From Papaver somniferum (taxonomy: Eukaryota; Streptophyta; Magnoliopsida; Ranunculales; Papaveraceae), in contig NC_039366.1 of the NCBI RefSeq assembly GCF_003573695.1, forward strand, positions 162,568,770-162,632,769: a stretch of 64,000 nucleotides of DNA. The letters run 5' to 3'. The notes beneath the pieces are model-generated. The model was not told where the DNA came from, made no database searches, and worked only from the letters and a program-made list of their open reading frames with translations. Position numbers and translations under genes: made by a program. The number at the start of each line of letters is the position of its first letter. Within the stretch, counting starts at the first letter, position 1. Shown here one piece after another: positions 1-11,274 of the stretch.

Positions 1-8
1 ATCCACAC

Positions 9-1537
9 ATGCATCAGTCTTACGAGCAAGAAGATTATAGTACTAGTTCTTCGTCTCTAGAGGATACAATCAAACTATTGAAAAGTAGTCCTTTTTATGA
101 TCCCTCTGTTCCTATTCCTCCTTTAGAAGAGTCCCTCAGGAAGTTAGCTGAGTCGACGCGTAAGTTAGCTGAGATGAATAGTATAATTATAGACGAAAGA
201 ACTACAATAATGAGTGAACCTTCTTTAGAAGACCACCTCAAGCGGATAGCTGAGACGAACGAAAGAATTGCTCGAAATTACTTGAATTGCCAATATAGTG
301 TATCCAATAATACCCTTGAGAATGAAGATAGTTATTTACATAATCAAGATAACAAGGTTAGAATTGGTAGCACTACTTGTTTTGATGAGGTTCGATCTTT
401 TTCATGTTATTATGATGAGGATAGTGTTGATGGAGAATCATACTTATGTAGGAATAGTGATCAGGAAATGGATACTCCAATTGAGCTTTACAATGATAAT
501 ATTATTTCTATTTCAAATCCAAATAATTTAATAATTATTCACCTATTCAAAAGGACGAGGATTTGACTAGAGATACCCTCGTTTTAGACGATGTAGTATT
601 TCCTGTTTACAAAGCCGATAATGATTTAGAGGAACGAGTTTATTCTGAGAATAATGTTTTAGAGTCTAGCGATTTAGAAACAATAGTCTTAGACGAAGAA
701 GATGAACTCGTAGAGCTTTTAAATATGAGTGAGGATGCATCACCTGAGTATAACCTAACAGAAGCAATTGACCATTTTCAGGATTCCGATGATCTAGAAA
801 TTAGGGAAATTGTAGTTAGTCTACCTAGAGACACCCAAAACTCTAAGTTTGGGGGTGATTATCATTCTCCCTGTGCTTTACCTTTAACTCTTAGAAAGTT
901 CCCTCGTGTAGGGCTTGACATTTGTGCCTCAACCATCGTACAAGATTATCTCCATACACGTTTTCCCGAACCTAATAATGTCCAGAAAGAAGTTCAGTCA
1001 TTAGAAACCCATCCTCTGGTTGATGTGGTTTGCCCAGGCTATGATACCCTTATTGACTTTGTTTTCCCACCAAATAGTTTTCTTCCAAATGTGGGAACGT
1101 TTATATTTCAAATGTGTCGAATATTTAGTTGTGAGACTAAACCTAAATGCTTTAGGAAATTAGAATCAACACATTTTCTTAAGAATGACTACTACCCTCA
1201 CTGTGGTCAATTTTGTAAGTCAAACCTGATTGACTTAGAGGATCCTCAATTATTTAGGTTATTATTATGTGCTTCTAAATTTTTATTTGAGTTTTTACAG
1301 ACTCTAGGACCTAATAATTCGGATCTCACTTTTGAGGAGTTGCAGCCTAAAGAAATATATTTAGACCCTTTTATAGAACCTGAACCACAATTAGATGTAG
1401 TTGTCTTAATCAGGAAACTAGGTAAGGGCATGCTAGTCTTGTTCATTTTCTTGGTTTACTGCAGTTTCCTTTGGTCAGCTCTATTTGGTTTTGAAGACCC
1501 ACAGTTATTCCGGCTACTGTTATACGGTTCGAGTTGA
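9..1537 (+). pseudogene. gag-like retroelement protein, one frameshift
   Basis: Two frames read as one protein broken by a single-base shift between about 525 and 560. The first frame (9-566) is acidic, with heptad-like motifs LEESLRKLAESTRKLAE and LEDHLKRIAETNERIA that suggest a coiled coil. The second (563-1537) continues with an acidic stretch, a cysteine-containing middle, and a hydrophobic segment near the C terminus (around residues 288-310 of the second frame) that could span a membrane. A ten-residue motif, EDPQLFRLLL, occurs twice, once before and once after that segment. The ATG at 9 may not be the true start because the frame can continue left of the window. I do not recognise a Pfam-type domain. 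The gag-like call comes from its position and from the related Q/Y/G-rich start of the element at 7403-7567. Confidence 0.5.
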
Positions 1538-1695
1538 CTAATCCTTTCCTAAGTCTGGCTGAAGACTTTAAACTTAGCACTTCTTGGGAGGTAACCCATG
1601 CTCATGCAACATGGTAATATCTTTCCTTAACTCTTTTTCTTCAAGTGGTAACAGTTTCTCCTTGTTCATGCTTTTAATTTTATCTTTAGAACATC

Positions 1696-1730
1696 GAGGA
1701 CAATGTTAGATTTAAGTTTGGGGGTGGGGA
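1696..1730 (+). other. internal copy of polypurine-tract-like motif
   Basis: A GAGGACAATG motif followed by TTTAAGTTTGGGGGTG lies about 1.2 kb upstream of the real polypurine tract at 2920-2951, which has the same layout (GAGGACTAAC, then AAGTTTGGGGGT). The element at 50378-57430 has the same pair. Confidence 0.55.
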
Positions 1731-2919
1731 AGAACTTTTTAGTTGCACTTTTGAAACTTCTAGCGTCACATGGTATCCGGTTAGCTAAGTTTACATACTG
1801 TTTCTCACCGAAAAGATAGAAATTGGAATGCTAGGGATAACAACCTTTTGAGACATTAGAGAAAAAGACATTGAGATCCTTGAAATTCAGGAGAGAACTT
1901 GTTCCTTTTAGAGGGTAACCGTGATGGACCTAACCATACATGATGGAAAGGCAAGTAGGTCAGGAAATGCCAGAAAGACAAAGCAACCTCACAATGTAGT
2001 CTTAGTTACTGGATTGCGATCTCTCTCAGTAGAAACTTATCATCATCAACAAGCGGAGCGACATCAAAATCTATGAAGAAAGTTGAAGACGTTTTAGGTT
2101 TAGAAGCAACAATAGAAAAGAATAATTCAAAAATCAAAGTTGAAGTTATAAGAGCAAATGATATAAGTTGTTAGAATCCATGATACCAAGACATCACAAG
2201 TTGCGAAGATCCAAGTTTTGAAAGTCCTTCTCTCATGGCCATGTAAATTGTTGTCTTGTAATTTTTGTTTCCCAAAAAAAAAAAAAAAAAAAAAAATGAA
2301 AAAAAAAAATGAAAAAAATCATCGTTACGTTTTGTTCAATAAGGCCAAAGGGAAGTAGAAATTTATAAGTCAAGCAAGAAATCGAAGAGAAGAGTTAATT
2401 GTCAAGGTTCTATGAGGTTCGATAGTTTATCATCAACAGTTGAAGACCGAAGAAGACGTTGTTTCTACTGAGCACTATGAGAGAGTCGAAGAAAGATACA
2501 TTTGGTTGCTTTGTTAGTCTGCTTTCAATCTGGCACAAGATCTTTCTAGCATCGGTTTAACTCATCACACGTAATTAGTCCAGCTGTGTAGCAGATGTCC
2601 CTCTCATCTTTATCTCTCTCCTAATCTTATCCAGCTGTAAATCAGCGGACGCATCTTACAATGTTTATCTAGATGTGTAGCGGATATCTCTTTATCTAGC
2701 AGTGTTGCAGATGTGTCTTCCCTTTTCTTTAGTCAGCTTTAGAGCTGACACCTTTAATTTCTCTAGCATTCTAGTTACTTGGAGATAGGTTGATAATATG
2801 TATGTCCTCATAGCTCTTTGGATACTTGTGACCAAGTAGGAGTAATGGTTTTGTGGGTACACCACTGGTAAACCCTCCGAGATTAACTCGGTTTTATTTT
2901 CTTATTGTAAGTTTTGCTC

Positions 2920-2951
2920 GAGGACTAACAAATAATAAGTTTGGGGGTATT
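2920..2951 (+). other. polypurine tract before the 3' LTR
   Basis: AAGTTTGGGGGTATT lies directly before the LTR start TGATAGACAC. It is expected to prime plus-strand DNA synthesis. Confidence 0.65.
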
Positions 2952-4451
2952 TGATAGACACATTTTTGTGTCTAAATTGTACTCAATGTCTCTATTGTTA
3001 GTGCTCGATTTTTGTACTAATTTTGATGCTTTGTGTGTTTGTAGGTGTTTTTGGAGAAATACACTTGTGTGGAAAAAGTTGCTCAAAAAGTGATATTTGG
3101 ACTCCCGGAGAAAAGTACTAAAGGCACCCTCAACTTGGATAAGGGGCACCTCAGTTGGGCACCTGCTATTCGCACCCCCAGTTTGGTTAGGGGGACACCA
3201 TCTTCAACATTTCAAAAATTCGTTTTGGCGGGAAAATTTTATTCTCAACTGTGTAACTTTCGATCGATTCTTGAAGGAGTTCTGGGTAGACTAAAGGGAT
3301 GAAACTTAATGGGTAGACGTGATATGTCATAACAAAGCTGGTATGGGTGTTTGTTTCGATCAAATTTGGCTGAAAAATCCGTGAGAAGAAAACAGGGCAG
3401 CACGTACACGGAAGAAGATATCCACGGGATTACAGCGATTTAGACGTGTGATGCTCGTGTTTGGAAGAACCTAACCACTATTTGGAGTGTGAAGAAGTTA
3501 AATATGGCAATATGGAAGCTTCAGAACGCGTGAAAATCAATATCGGTGATAAAAATGAAAAGAAAATAACCCGAAATGAAGATTATTTGGAGTTAATGGA
3601 GGAGATTCAATGTCGCAATCACGTATAAATATGTTCACAAGGTATCATGGAAGGAGGACGGATAGTTTGGGAGAGAGAGAGAGGACCAGAAAGTCGAAAA
3701 AAATCAAGTTACAGAGCTGCCATTTTTCTGCTGCTGCTGAAGAACACGAAGAACATTGACCCACACAAGCAGTCGTTTATGCTACAGTGAATACGACAGT
3801 CGGGAGACAGTCTTATATGCTACAGTGGTAACGACCCACAGCCGAGGGTCGTAGTTCTCTGGTTTGTAACAAATATAATTGTTACAAACCCGGTTTTGAA
3901 TTATTTCTCCCTTTTCATCATTTGTAAACACCCTTTGAGCAATAATAATGATATTTGAGCGTGTTTCCAACATGATGATGTGCTAATTCTCTCACAACCA
4001 AGGCAATGAGGAAGCTATTTACGCATGAATAATTTGGTAACTATTACATTTTCTCTAACATTTAATTATAATTCACTCAATCACTGCTTTTGCAGAGTTT
4101 TAAATTGTTTGCGTAATTTTCCTAATCAGTTGTGATTCAATTAGATAGGTTATGCTTTGTCTAGATAATCTATGCTTAAGGGATACGATTGATGTTTGAG
4201 AATTTGCTTGATTATTAGTGAAGTAAGATATAAAGGACTTAAAAGATAATTAGAGTTTTGGATTATTTACCATCATTAATTCATGTGTAATAGTGGAATC
4301 AGTGTCTTGGTTATTTTCTCATATCTTGAAGTCAATTTTGTAATAAGTGTTGTTTGTTTTTAAATTTTTATTAAGTCTAAAATTCATTTCCTTAACAAGT
4401 CTTAAAACAACCCTTTTATCACTATCTACACCAACTTTGAAAACACATCAG
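2952..4451 (+). repeat. 3' LTR, about 1.5 kb
   Basis: It starts TGATAGACAC just after the polypurine tract and ends near CATCA at 4451. The end is estimated from the related fragment ending at 15062, which also closes with a TATCACT...CATCA stretch. Short reading frames inside (such as 3045-3302) are unlikely to be genes. The length agrees with the 1535 bp LTR at 7715-9249. Confidence 0.6.
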
Positions 4452-5054
4452 TGAGCCCGCAGGTTTTACCCGTTACGGGCATGGTTTGAAGAAATCACAA
4501 CCCGTGAAGAATATCAATCCGCAAGCTTAGGCTTGTTTTAACCCGTAACCCGCGGGTTGATCACAAGCCAGCCCCGACCTTCCCGTTTGCCAGCTCTACT
4601 CAGGATTCGAACAAAAGTCCCAAAACTATGAGAGCAACACGGGCAATTGGAGCTAGCACTCACAAAGAAGGAAAGAATGAAGAAGCTTTTACCTTGCTGT
4701 AGGTGGACGATTGGTGGCGGAGCTGCTGACGGAGGTTGTGAACGAACACCAGCTGCTACAGACGAAGCAATGACGAGCGAATTAAAAAAAAAAGAGATAG
4801 TCGACGCCCTTTTATACACACACGATTTGTAGAGTCCTAATGAGGGAAGGTTTCCTTCTTTGGTTCAGACACACAAAGAAGGAGTGATGGGCTCGCCGCA
4901 CCGACGCCCCATGATCGTACCAATGCCGCGCGGTCCTGTCGTCGATTGGCTCCTCCTGGTAATCATCTCTTTCGTCCCTATTTCATCTTGTATGCCACCA
5001 TCCATTGCTTACCCCGCAATAGCGTCGCTATTATGTGCTAAGCAGAGAACTTAA
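4452..5054. other. unassigned spacer with CCCG/CGGG motifs
   Basis: No convincing gene is present. The left part holds short inverted pieces such as GCCCGCAGG...ACGGGC and ACCCGCGGGT, which are common in small DNA transposons, but no boundary can be set. On the minus strand there is a TATAAAAG box at about 4807-4814 with no clear ATG-led reading frame below it. Confidence 0.35.
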
Positions 5055-7368
5055 TGTTGATGGTGGTTTTTAGCCTAGGGTCAAAATTGTAAAATCCTGT
5101 ATCTTAATACGCTGTCGTCCTGCAAAGGAACAAAGGCCATTTGAAAGCAATGAGTGTTCAAACCTATTTTCTTATAAATGTATTGAGTAATTCGACATAT
5201 TTATGAAATTTATCAGAATGGTGCATCAATCCCAGATATTCTATAAAATTCAACCTATCGCATTGTTACTAATGCATTGACTTGCCTGATATTTTCCTAT
5301 GCTATGTTCTCAGCCGAACTCTCATCATTGACATGACATGACGATTAAGTGTTCACTCTCAGCAGAGTAGCATGAATCTCCCGGAGTGCCAATATTGAGA
5401 TCTTCATGAAATACCCACACAGGCTACATCACTCTCTGACAAAGAGAGTCTCGTATCGACGCGCTTCTAATTAAAGGACAGCTCGATCGAACATGTTTAG
5501 TTTCCTTAATGGAAATCTAGACTGTCCATATCAGTCTCAGAAACGATCACGGCCACACAATTTGGTCGCGCAATTTAACAAGCCTAACCAAACCCTGACA
5601 GGAATAGGCAATCGTCGTGATGACCACCGGCGGGCCCACTAATGCCCTAACCGACCGAACATCACTTATGCATCTCCCAGCGCTGTCAAACGCCAAACCT
5701 AGGTAGGGTGGTCGGGCTGTTTGGGAGAAGCTCGATCGAGCATAGACTGTCCAAGACAGTCTTAAAATCATCGCAATCGTCCAACTTCGCCAGCTTGGTT
5801 ACAGATTAGATCATCCCATGAGTGATCAAGGAAGTACTAGCATGCACGCCTGCGGCCCCACTCTCCCCTCACCCGATCGATTTGCTCACGGCGGGCCATA
5901 AAGCAATGAAACGCTTGCCCAAAACATGGCAGCGTGATGCTTCGAAGCCCTAACTTGGGTCGCGGAAGTATACTAGCGTCTTAAATCGATCGCGACCATC
6001 CAACTTAGCCAGTCTATTTGGATGGCTTATATCTCATTTTGGACTATCAGGAAGGTGCACATAAGTTTACTGCCAGCCCAATATTGTCCCCACATGATCG
6101 ATTTCCCCAAGGGAAGCCGACGGCATGCCAAACCGCTTGGTTAAACTCGTGTGGACGTGGCTGTCTCAAAACCCTAATTAGGGTTTACGGCAATATGTTT
6201 CTGTCGAAAACTGATCACGACCATCCATCTTCGCCAGTCTAAACGGATGATGCAGATATGGATTCAAGTGGTCCCAAAGGTGTTAACATGTCCACCATTG
6301 GCCCACCTTTACATGTGACCATCCGGCCCGTGCAAACCAGGGCCAGATGCCTCGAAATGCACGCCTAAAGGTGATAGGTCACACGGCCTTCAAACCCTAA
6401 TTTGTGCTTTGCGGCAATGTATTTCTGTCGTAAATCATCTCGTCCATCCAACTTTGCATGCATAGTTGGACGATGTAGATTTATTTCCAGTAAACCTGCA
6501 AAGCAGCATGACAACCACCAGCCGCCTCTCTTTTTCACAGGGAGCGATCGACCAAGTGACGGCTTGTTTACACAACCCTCAAACGATCGCCCAAAGATAG
6601 TCTGGCATGCTGCCATTTTAAGACGCTCAATCCACGACTTACTCAATCAAGCTTTAAAACAATGATGCCTCATGCACATCGATTAGTTTGAGCTGCTTAA
6701 ATGCGATGCTTCACATGCATCGAATACATACAATATTTTATATTGGCATCATAAACAACTTAGTTGTTTCACCTAATACCACCATGTTATTTTTCGCGGG
6801 TCCCACGACTTGACCCGCTTCTTCGAGACATCAAACATGTCACAAACTGGGGGATGCTTACTGGGGTGTTGGTCTGACGGTTTACAACGTGCGGCGTGCA
6901 ACGCGCCCATTACGAGAGAACGTGTTAGGAAAAGACGGACGGTTAACAATGATGGATTAGTGGGTGAAGGTGTGATCACGCAATGATCACCACCTTTTAC
7001 ACAACTCCATTACTCCACCACTTAACTTCTTCCACTTCCTACGATATCAGGGTTGTGCTCAAATGACTTGTATAAATAGATTTTCAATCTATTTCGATAC
7101 AAACAAACACAAGTGTTATCAACACAAGTAGCCAGAAACCATTTTCTGATACGCAAGTCATAAACAACCACACCTTCAACACTCTGATTTCAAACACCTT
7201 CTCCGCTTCCCTCCCTAAGATCAACCCTTCTCCTCCACCTTGTGAACGAATTGAATCTGGAACGACCATTTCTTGGTTTAGGACATAGTCTTACAGATTG
7301 ATTTCTTGAACCTAAAAGCATTCCCTGCAATGCATTTGTTTAGGGTTTGAACTCGTTTCTCATCAACA
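5055..7368 (+). repeat. solo or truncated LTR-like block
   Basis: It starts TGTTGATGG and ends CATCAACA, giving an 8 bp perfect terminal inverted repeat of the TG...CA kind. A TATA box (TATAAATAG) at about 7071-7079 is followed by a leader-like stretch, so plus is the likely strand. Flanking 5-mers (CTTAA left, CACCC right) do not match, so the block is not a clean insertion and may be rearranged. No primer site or polypurine tract adjoins it. Reading frames inside (5547-5771, 6365-6665, 6773-6979) are taken as chance. Confidence 0.45.
5540..6480 (+). repeat. degenerate tandem repeats, roughly 210-240 bp period
   Basis: Four diverged units share the core CGACCATCCAACTT or a variant, followed by GCCAGTCT and GGATG. 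They occur near 5776, 5993, 6220 and 6450. In three of them an AACCCTAA or AGCCCTAA stretch and a GCGG(C/A)A motif precede the core. They lie in what would be the U3 part of the LTR-like block. Confidence 0.5.
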
Positions 7369-7402
7369 CACCCCAAATTACCAAAAGCAGCAGAATCAGT
7401 TT

Positions 7403-7567
7403 TTATCCATAAACACCGCCATAAGGTTGTTGTGGAAAACCATAAGGTTCCATGGAATATTGGTCATAACCAATGAATTGGTTTTGATTATACCCCTGGA
7501 ATTGGTAGTTGTCATATTGTTGAGGTTGTTGAAAACCGTATCCATTCATGCAGTATGCTCCTTCCAT
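7403..7567 (-). pseudogene. Q/Y/G-rich start of gag-like protein
   Basis: From an ATG at 7567 the frame gives 54 residues rich in Gln, Tyr, Gly, Asn and Phe (motifs GFQQPQQYDNYQ and GYDQYSMEPYG), then a stop at 7403-7405. Low-complexity Q/Y/G sequence is unusual at the start of a gag protein. No folded domain is seen. It lies about 125 bp after the primer site, the usual place for gag. The frame is probably truncated, since the element is broken 35 bp further on. Confidence 0.45.
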
Positions 7568-7691
7568 GAGAAACAAGTACCTGAAATAAGATTCTCAAAC
7601 CAAGGTTAAAAATCAGAAAATAAGAAATGTAAAAACAAAAATAAAAACAAAATAAAAATAAGAAACCAAAAAAAAATAACAACCCGCTGCC

Positions 7692-7709
7692 TCCCCGGCA
7701 ACGACGCCA
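7692..7709 (-). other. primer-binding site, tRNA-Asp type
   Basis: On the minus strand this reads TGGCGTCGTTGCCGGGGA. The 3' end of plant tRNA-Asp with CCA is complementary to TGGCGCCGTTGCCGGGGA, so there is one mismatch. It lies 5 bp after the LTR end. Confidence 0.8.
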
Positions 7710-7714
7710 AAATT

Positions 7715-9249
7715 TGATTGCTGTCGTATGCGTCAAAAATAAAGTACTTTCTCACTACTCAAAATATATAATATAGCAAGGGCAAGAAAGGATCGTTCCC
7801 ACAGAGAGGTCTTGGGTTGTCAATATCTTTCGGTTTCCTATATAAAACAATGGGGGGATTTTCTGATTTTTATAAACTAAAATAAAGTAAAAGCAAACAA
7901 AGAAATAAACACGCAAATCAAGGGTGTGAAATATTGGGTAAAGCTTTCATCTTCAATTGTAAACAAGTTTTTGAATATATGAATAGAATTTATATTTAAT
8001 CTCGCTATCATCAAAATCCCTAGAATACCTTATTGCAAGAATACTCCGTAAGTTTCCTAAGTAATCAACACACACATTAGAGCTACGTATGTGAATTCTA
8101 CCTAAAGAATAACCTAACGCCTTGCGCTAATTAAGTTCAATTCCTAAGAGCATTAAGTTTCAGAAATAGGCTAATCAATACAATTGTCATACATTGCGTA
8201 TGACAATTCGGACAAAGGTCAAACTCTACATATGATCACAAGAGTGTATCACTACAAGCTATAACCATATTTATGCTACTTATATTCAAGGTTATCGCTC
8301 GATCACAAACCCTAAAATAGCTATAGATATGGATGCAAGTTCAATCAATTCTAGACTTAACTAAACAAACATTCAATCATATTGCAATACGTCAATCATG
8401 CAATTATTATAAACCGTAGAAAGTGAACGATGATTTTGAGAGAAAACTAATTCATAAATCAAATAGCATGCTTGCAAAATCCGACTACAACCTCAAACCA
8501 ATAATAAAATTCTAGCTCATGTTCATGGAGTTCATAACAAGAATAAAAAGAAGAATCATGTTTTCTAACCCTAAAACAAAAGTAGAAGTAAATATTATCT
8601 CCTTGTGGTGTTCTCAAACCCTTTTTATATATCTCTTCAATTCTTCTCCCGACTCCAAATAATCCTCTCACAGCCCATTAGCCAAGCCCAGTCAAATACA
8701 GTCCAAGTCCATCTTCTGAAATCTCTTCTCTCGCCCTCAAATCACCAACAAACCCTAAATTACAGTGTTCTTCTTCTCAGATCGACATCAATCGTCTCCT
8801 TCTTTACTGATTACTTGGTATGGGTTTCTTCAATCATCTGAATTCACAGTTCTTCTCAACTTTCTCTCGGGTTTGCTGCAGCAGCCGTTTTTCTCACTTC
8901 TCTGAATTTGAGAAGAGAATGATTCAGAACCCTGAAACCTGGGGCTAGGTAAGAACCAGAATTGTTGTATACACCATGAAGATTAATACAGGCCACCAGA
9001 ATGGCAGCCCTTATTTCCGAAACATAAACAAGGTTGTCCCTTAATGCTCGCATGACTGCTGATAATGTTCGCCTGTCAAATGACTCTGCCCTTTTTGCTC
9101 TAAATGGTTGATTTCTTCTTCTTTTTCTCCGAATGACTCCAAAACACCTAATAAACTCAACAACACACATAAGATACATAATTTACATGAAAACTCGCAA
9201 AGATAGCATAAACAATAAATAAATATCAAGGTGTTTATAACACCTATCA
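7715..9249 (-). repeat. 5' LTR of minus-strand Ty3-like element (1535 bp)
   Basis: On the minus strand it starts TGATAGGTGTTATAAACACC, a short palindrome, and ends CAGCAATCA before the primer site. It directly abuts 9250, where a Sirevirus LTR resumes in mid-sequence. This LTR start is therefore the insertion point. Confidence 0.75.
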
Positions 9250-11208
9250 GTTGGTAAGCTTTCGCTTTGGCCAAGTTCATCTTTGCTCGTGACGAAAGTC
9301 ATGTTGATTATTTCAATAACTTGAAAATCACTTTGATGAAAATAGTTTGTGGATAACAACTATTTTAACATCCTCTAAGAAAGTTTCAATGATTGAAATG
9401 AGAGTTTAGAACAAGTAACCATGTTTGGATATAAACATAGTGTATTCTCACATTTGTGTAAAAGTCCAAAACCGGGAACCTAAAGTATGCGTACCCGTAC
9501 GCGTACCGGCGGTTGTTGGAAATCCGGGTAAGTATGCATGCCCGTATGCATACTGGCGGAAGTTTCACGTTCGTGAATTTCTGATGGAGTTTGGAAGTAA
9601 AAATAAACTCAATCCGGTCACTTAAGTATGCGTAGCCGTTTGCATACTTAAGTAGGTTACTTTCTAAAATCGGTTTGTTCATGAACTAAAACATTTATAT
9701 AATAAGGAATGAAATCTTTGCAAATCGTGGCTGTAATGTTCATGAATTGATTCGAGTGAATCAAAATCGATTTTGCTTCGATTGTGTCTTGTATAATTCT
9801 ATGAGATCTAAGCAATTGAACAACTCTCTAACTAGTTCATTTGAGTCATTTGAACTAGTTATGGTAAAGATGAATAAGGTTGATATGAAAGTGCTCATAT
9901 GGCTAACCATTGGTTAACTATTGTTGAACCGAATAAGTGTACACGTTTAGGTACAGTTACCCAAACCTAAATGAAGTTACATTTCATGTGTGTATAACAA
10001 GCTAAGTTCGATCTAACGGTTGAAAGATATTAACTTGAATCTAATCAGGTTTTCATCTAACGGTGAATATTCAATGCTTTGTTACCAAGGAAACTTAGAT
10101 TGCAAACCCTGATTTGAAGACTATATAAAGGAGAACTCTAGCAACTGGGAAACCTAATCCCCACACCTCATGTGTGATACTAGTTGCATAAGCTAGAGTC
10201 GATTCTCCTTTAACCTTAGGTTTTTCACGAAACCCTGTAGGTTAATGACTTTAAGACTTCATTGGGATTGTGAAGGCAGACACAACTATTTTCTCTGTAG
10301 TTGCGTGATCTGATCTTGTTGTTTTCTATTGTGTTTGAGTACAATCGTAAGATTGGCTTGAGATTTATATCTCCGATAGGCAAGATAGAAAAGTAGTCAC
10401 AGACACCTTCGTCTCATCGTTTGTTATTCCACAATATATTGTTTCGTTAATCGATTAAGATTATTGTGAGGTGATTGATAATACTAGGCTGTTCTTCGGG
10501 AATATAAGTATGGTTTATCAATTGGTTCCTGTTCACCTTGATTTATCAAAAGACGGAACAAAAACTCGTAGGTTTATCTGTGGGAGACAGATTTATCTAT
10601 TCAATAGACTTTTCTGTGTGATACAGATTGGTTTATCAAGTCTTCGACTTTGGGTCGTAGCAACTCTTAGTTGTGGGTGAGATCAGCTAAGGGAATCAAG
10701 TACGTAGTATCCTGCTGGGATCAGAGACGTAAGGAGCACGACTGTACCTTGAATCTGTGCGAGATTGATTAGGGTTCAACTACATTCCAGAACGAAGTTA
10801 GCTTTGTAGTAGGCTAGTGTCTGTAGCATCTTAATACATTGTGTTGTTCAAATCTGGAATAGGTCCCGGGGTTTTTCTGCATTTGCGGTTTCCTCGTTAA
10901 AAAAACTTATGGTGTCTGTGTTATTTCTTTTCCGCATTACATTTTGTTTTTGATTGAAATTGATCGATCCTTGAACATTGGTCTTTGGTACCATTCAAGT
11001 TATTTCTCTTGTATTCAATCAGGCTCGCAAATTCTTATTTGTTTGATTGCGGATTGAATCGGGAAATTAAGATATAACTCTTTGACATACTTTTTCTTAA
11101 GATTGTGTCTGACTGTCTAGTTGATTCTCTTGAAAATATATTGGAGTTAGTCCATACAAATTGCTAAGCGAAATATTGGGTGAGGTTGTTAAACCTCCCG
11201 CTTTTTCA
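9250..11208 (+). repeat. Sirevirus 5' LTR, missing its first ~368 bp
   Basis: The sequence at 9250 (GTTGGTAAGCTTTCG) matches an internal point of the minus-strand LTR at 62289, about 368 bp from that LTR's start. It ends CCCGCTTTTTCA at 11208, as in the copy whose end is at 60144. A TATA box (TATATAAAG) lies at 10122-10130. Confidence 0.8.
9483..9652 (+). repeat. three CG-rich imperfect palindromes in LTR
   Basis: Units at 9483-9509, 9526-9558 and 9621-9652 have the form GTATGCGTAC...GTACGCGTAC, with arms containing TATGCRTA. The same motif family recurs at 61783-62024 in the other Sirevirus LTR. Clustered palindromes upstream of the TATA box are reported for Sireviruses, as I recall. Confidence 0.7.
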
Positions 11209-11210
11209 AT

Positions 11211-11222
11211 TGGTATCAGAGC
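11211..11222 (+). other. primer-binding site, initiator tRNA-Met type
   Basis: TGGTATCAGAGC lies 2 bp after the LTR end, the standard Ty1/copia primer site. Confidence 0.85.
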
Positions 11223-11274
11223 TGGCAAACACGTTCAAGACCTCATAAGTCTGTGTTTGTAGCGATCTGACTCA

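Larger units (their letters stand above)
1..4451 (+). mobile_element. 3' part of a Ty3-like LTR retroelement
   Basis: The block holds a gag-like reading frame, then about 1.4 kb of non-coding DNA, a polypurine tract ending in TTTGGGGGTATT, and an LTR starting TGATAGACAC at 2952. No protease, integrase or reverse transcriptase is visible. The element is therefore either non-autonomous or cut by the window edge, and its 5' LTR lies outside. The polypurine tract and LTR start resemble the minus-strand element at 7369-9249 and the non-autonomous element at 50378-57430, both of which have a tRNA-Asp primer site. The lineage (Athila-like) is inferred from that resemblance. Confidence 0.7.
7369..9249 (-). 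mobile_element. 5' part of a Ty3-like element, tRNA-Asp primed
   Basis: Read on the minus strand, the element starts with an LTR (9249 down to 7715), then a primer-binding site at 7709-7692, then a short gag-like frame at 7567-7403. It stops abruptly at the LTR-like block on its left. The rest of the element and its second LTR are not found in the window. Confidence 0.7.

Noticed and set aside
4538..4832. Small gene on either strand in the spacer after the first LTR
   Set aside because: The two frames overlap on opposite strands, show no domain, and the minus-strand one includes its own TATA-like box as codons.
5300..6420. AACCCTAA pieces as interstitial telomere repeats
   Set aside because: They are single scattered heptamer-like pieces within the degenerate tandem units, not consecutive telomeric repeats.
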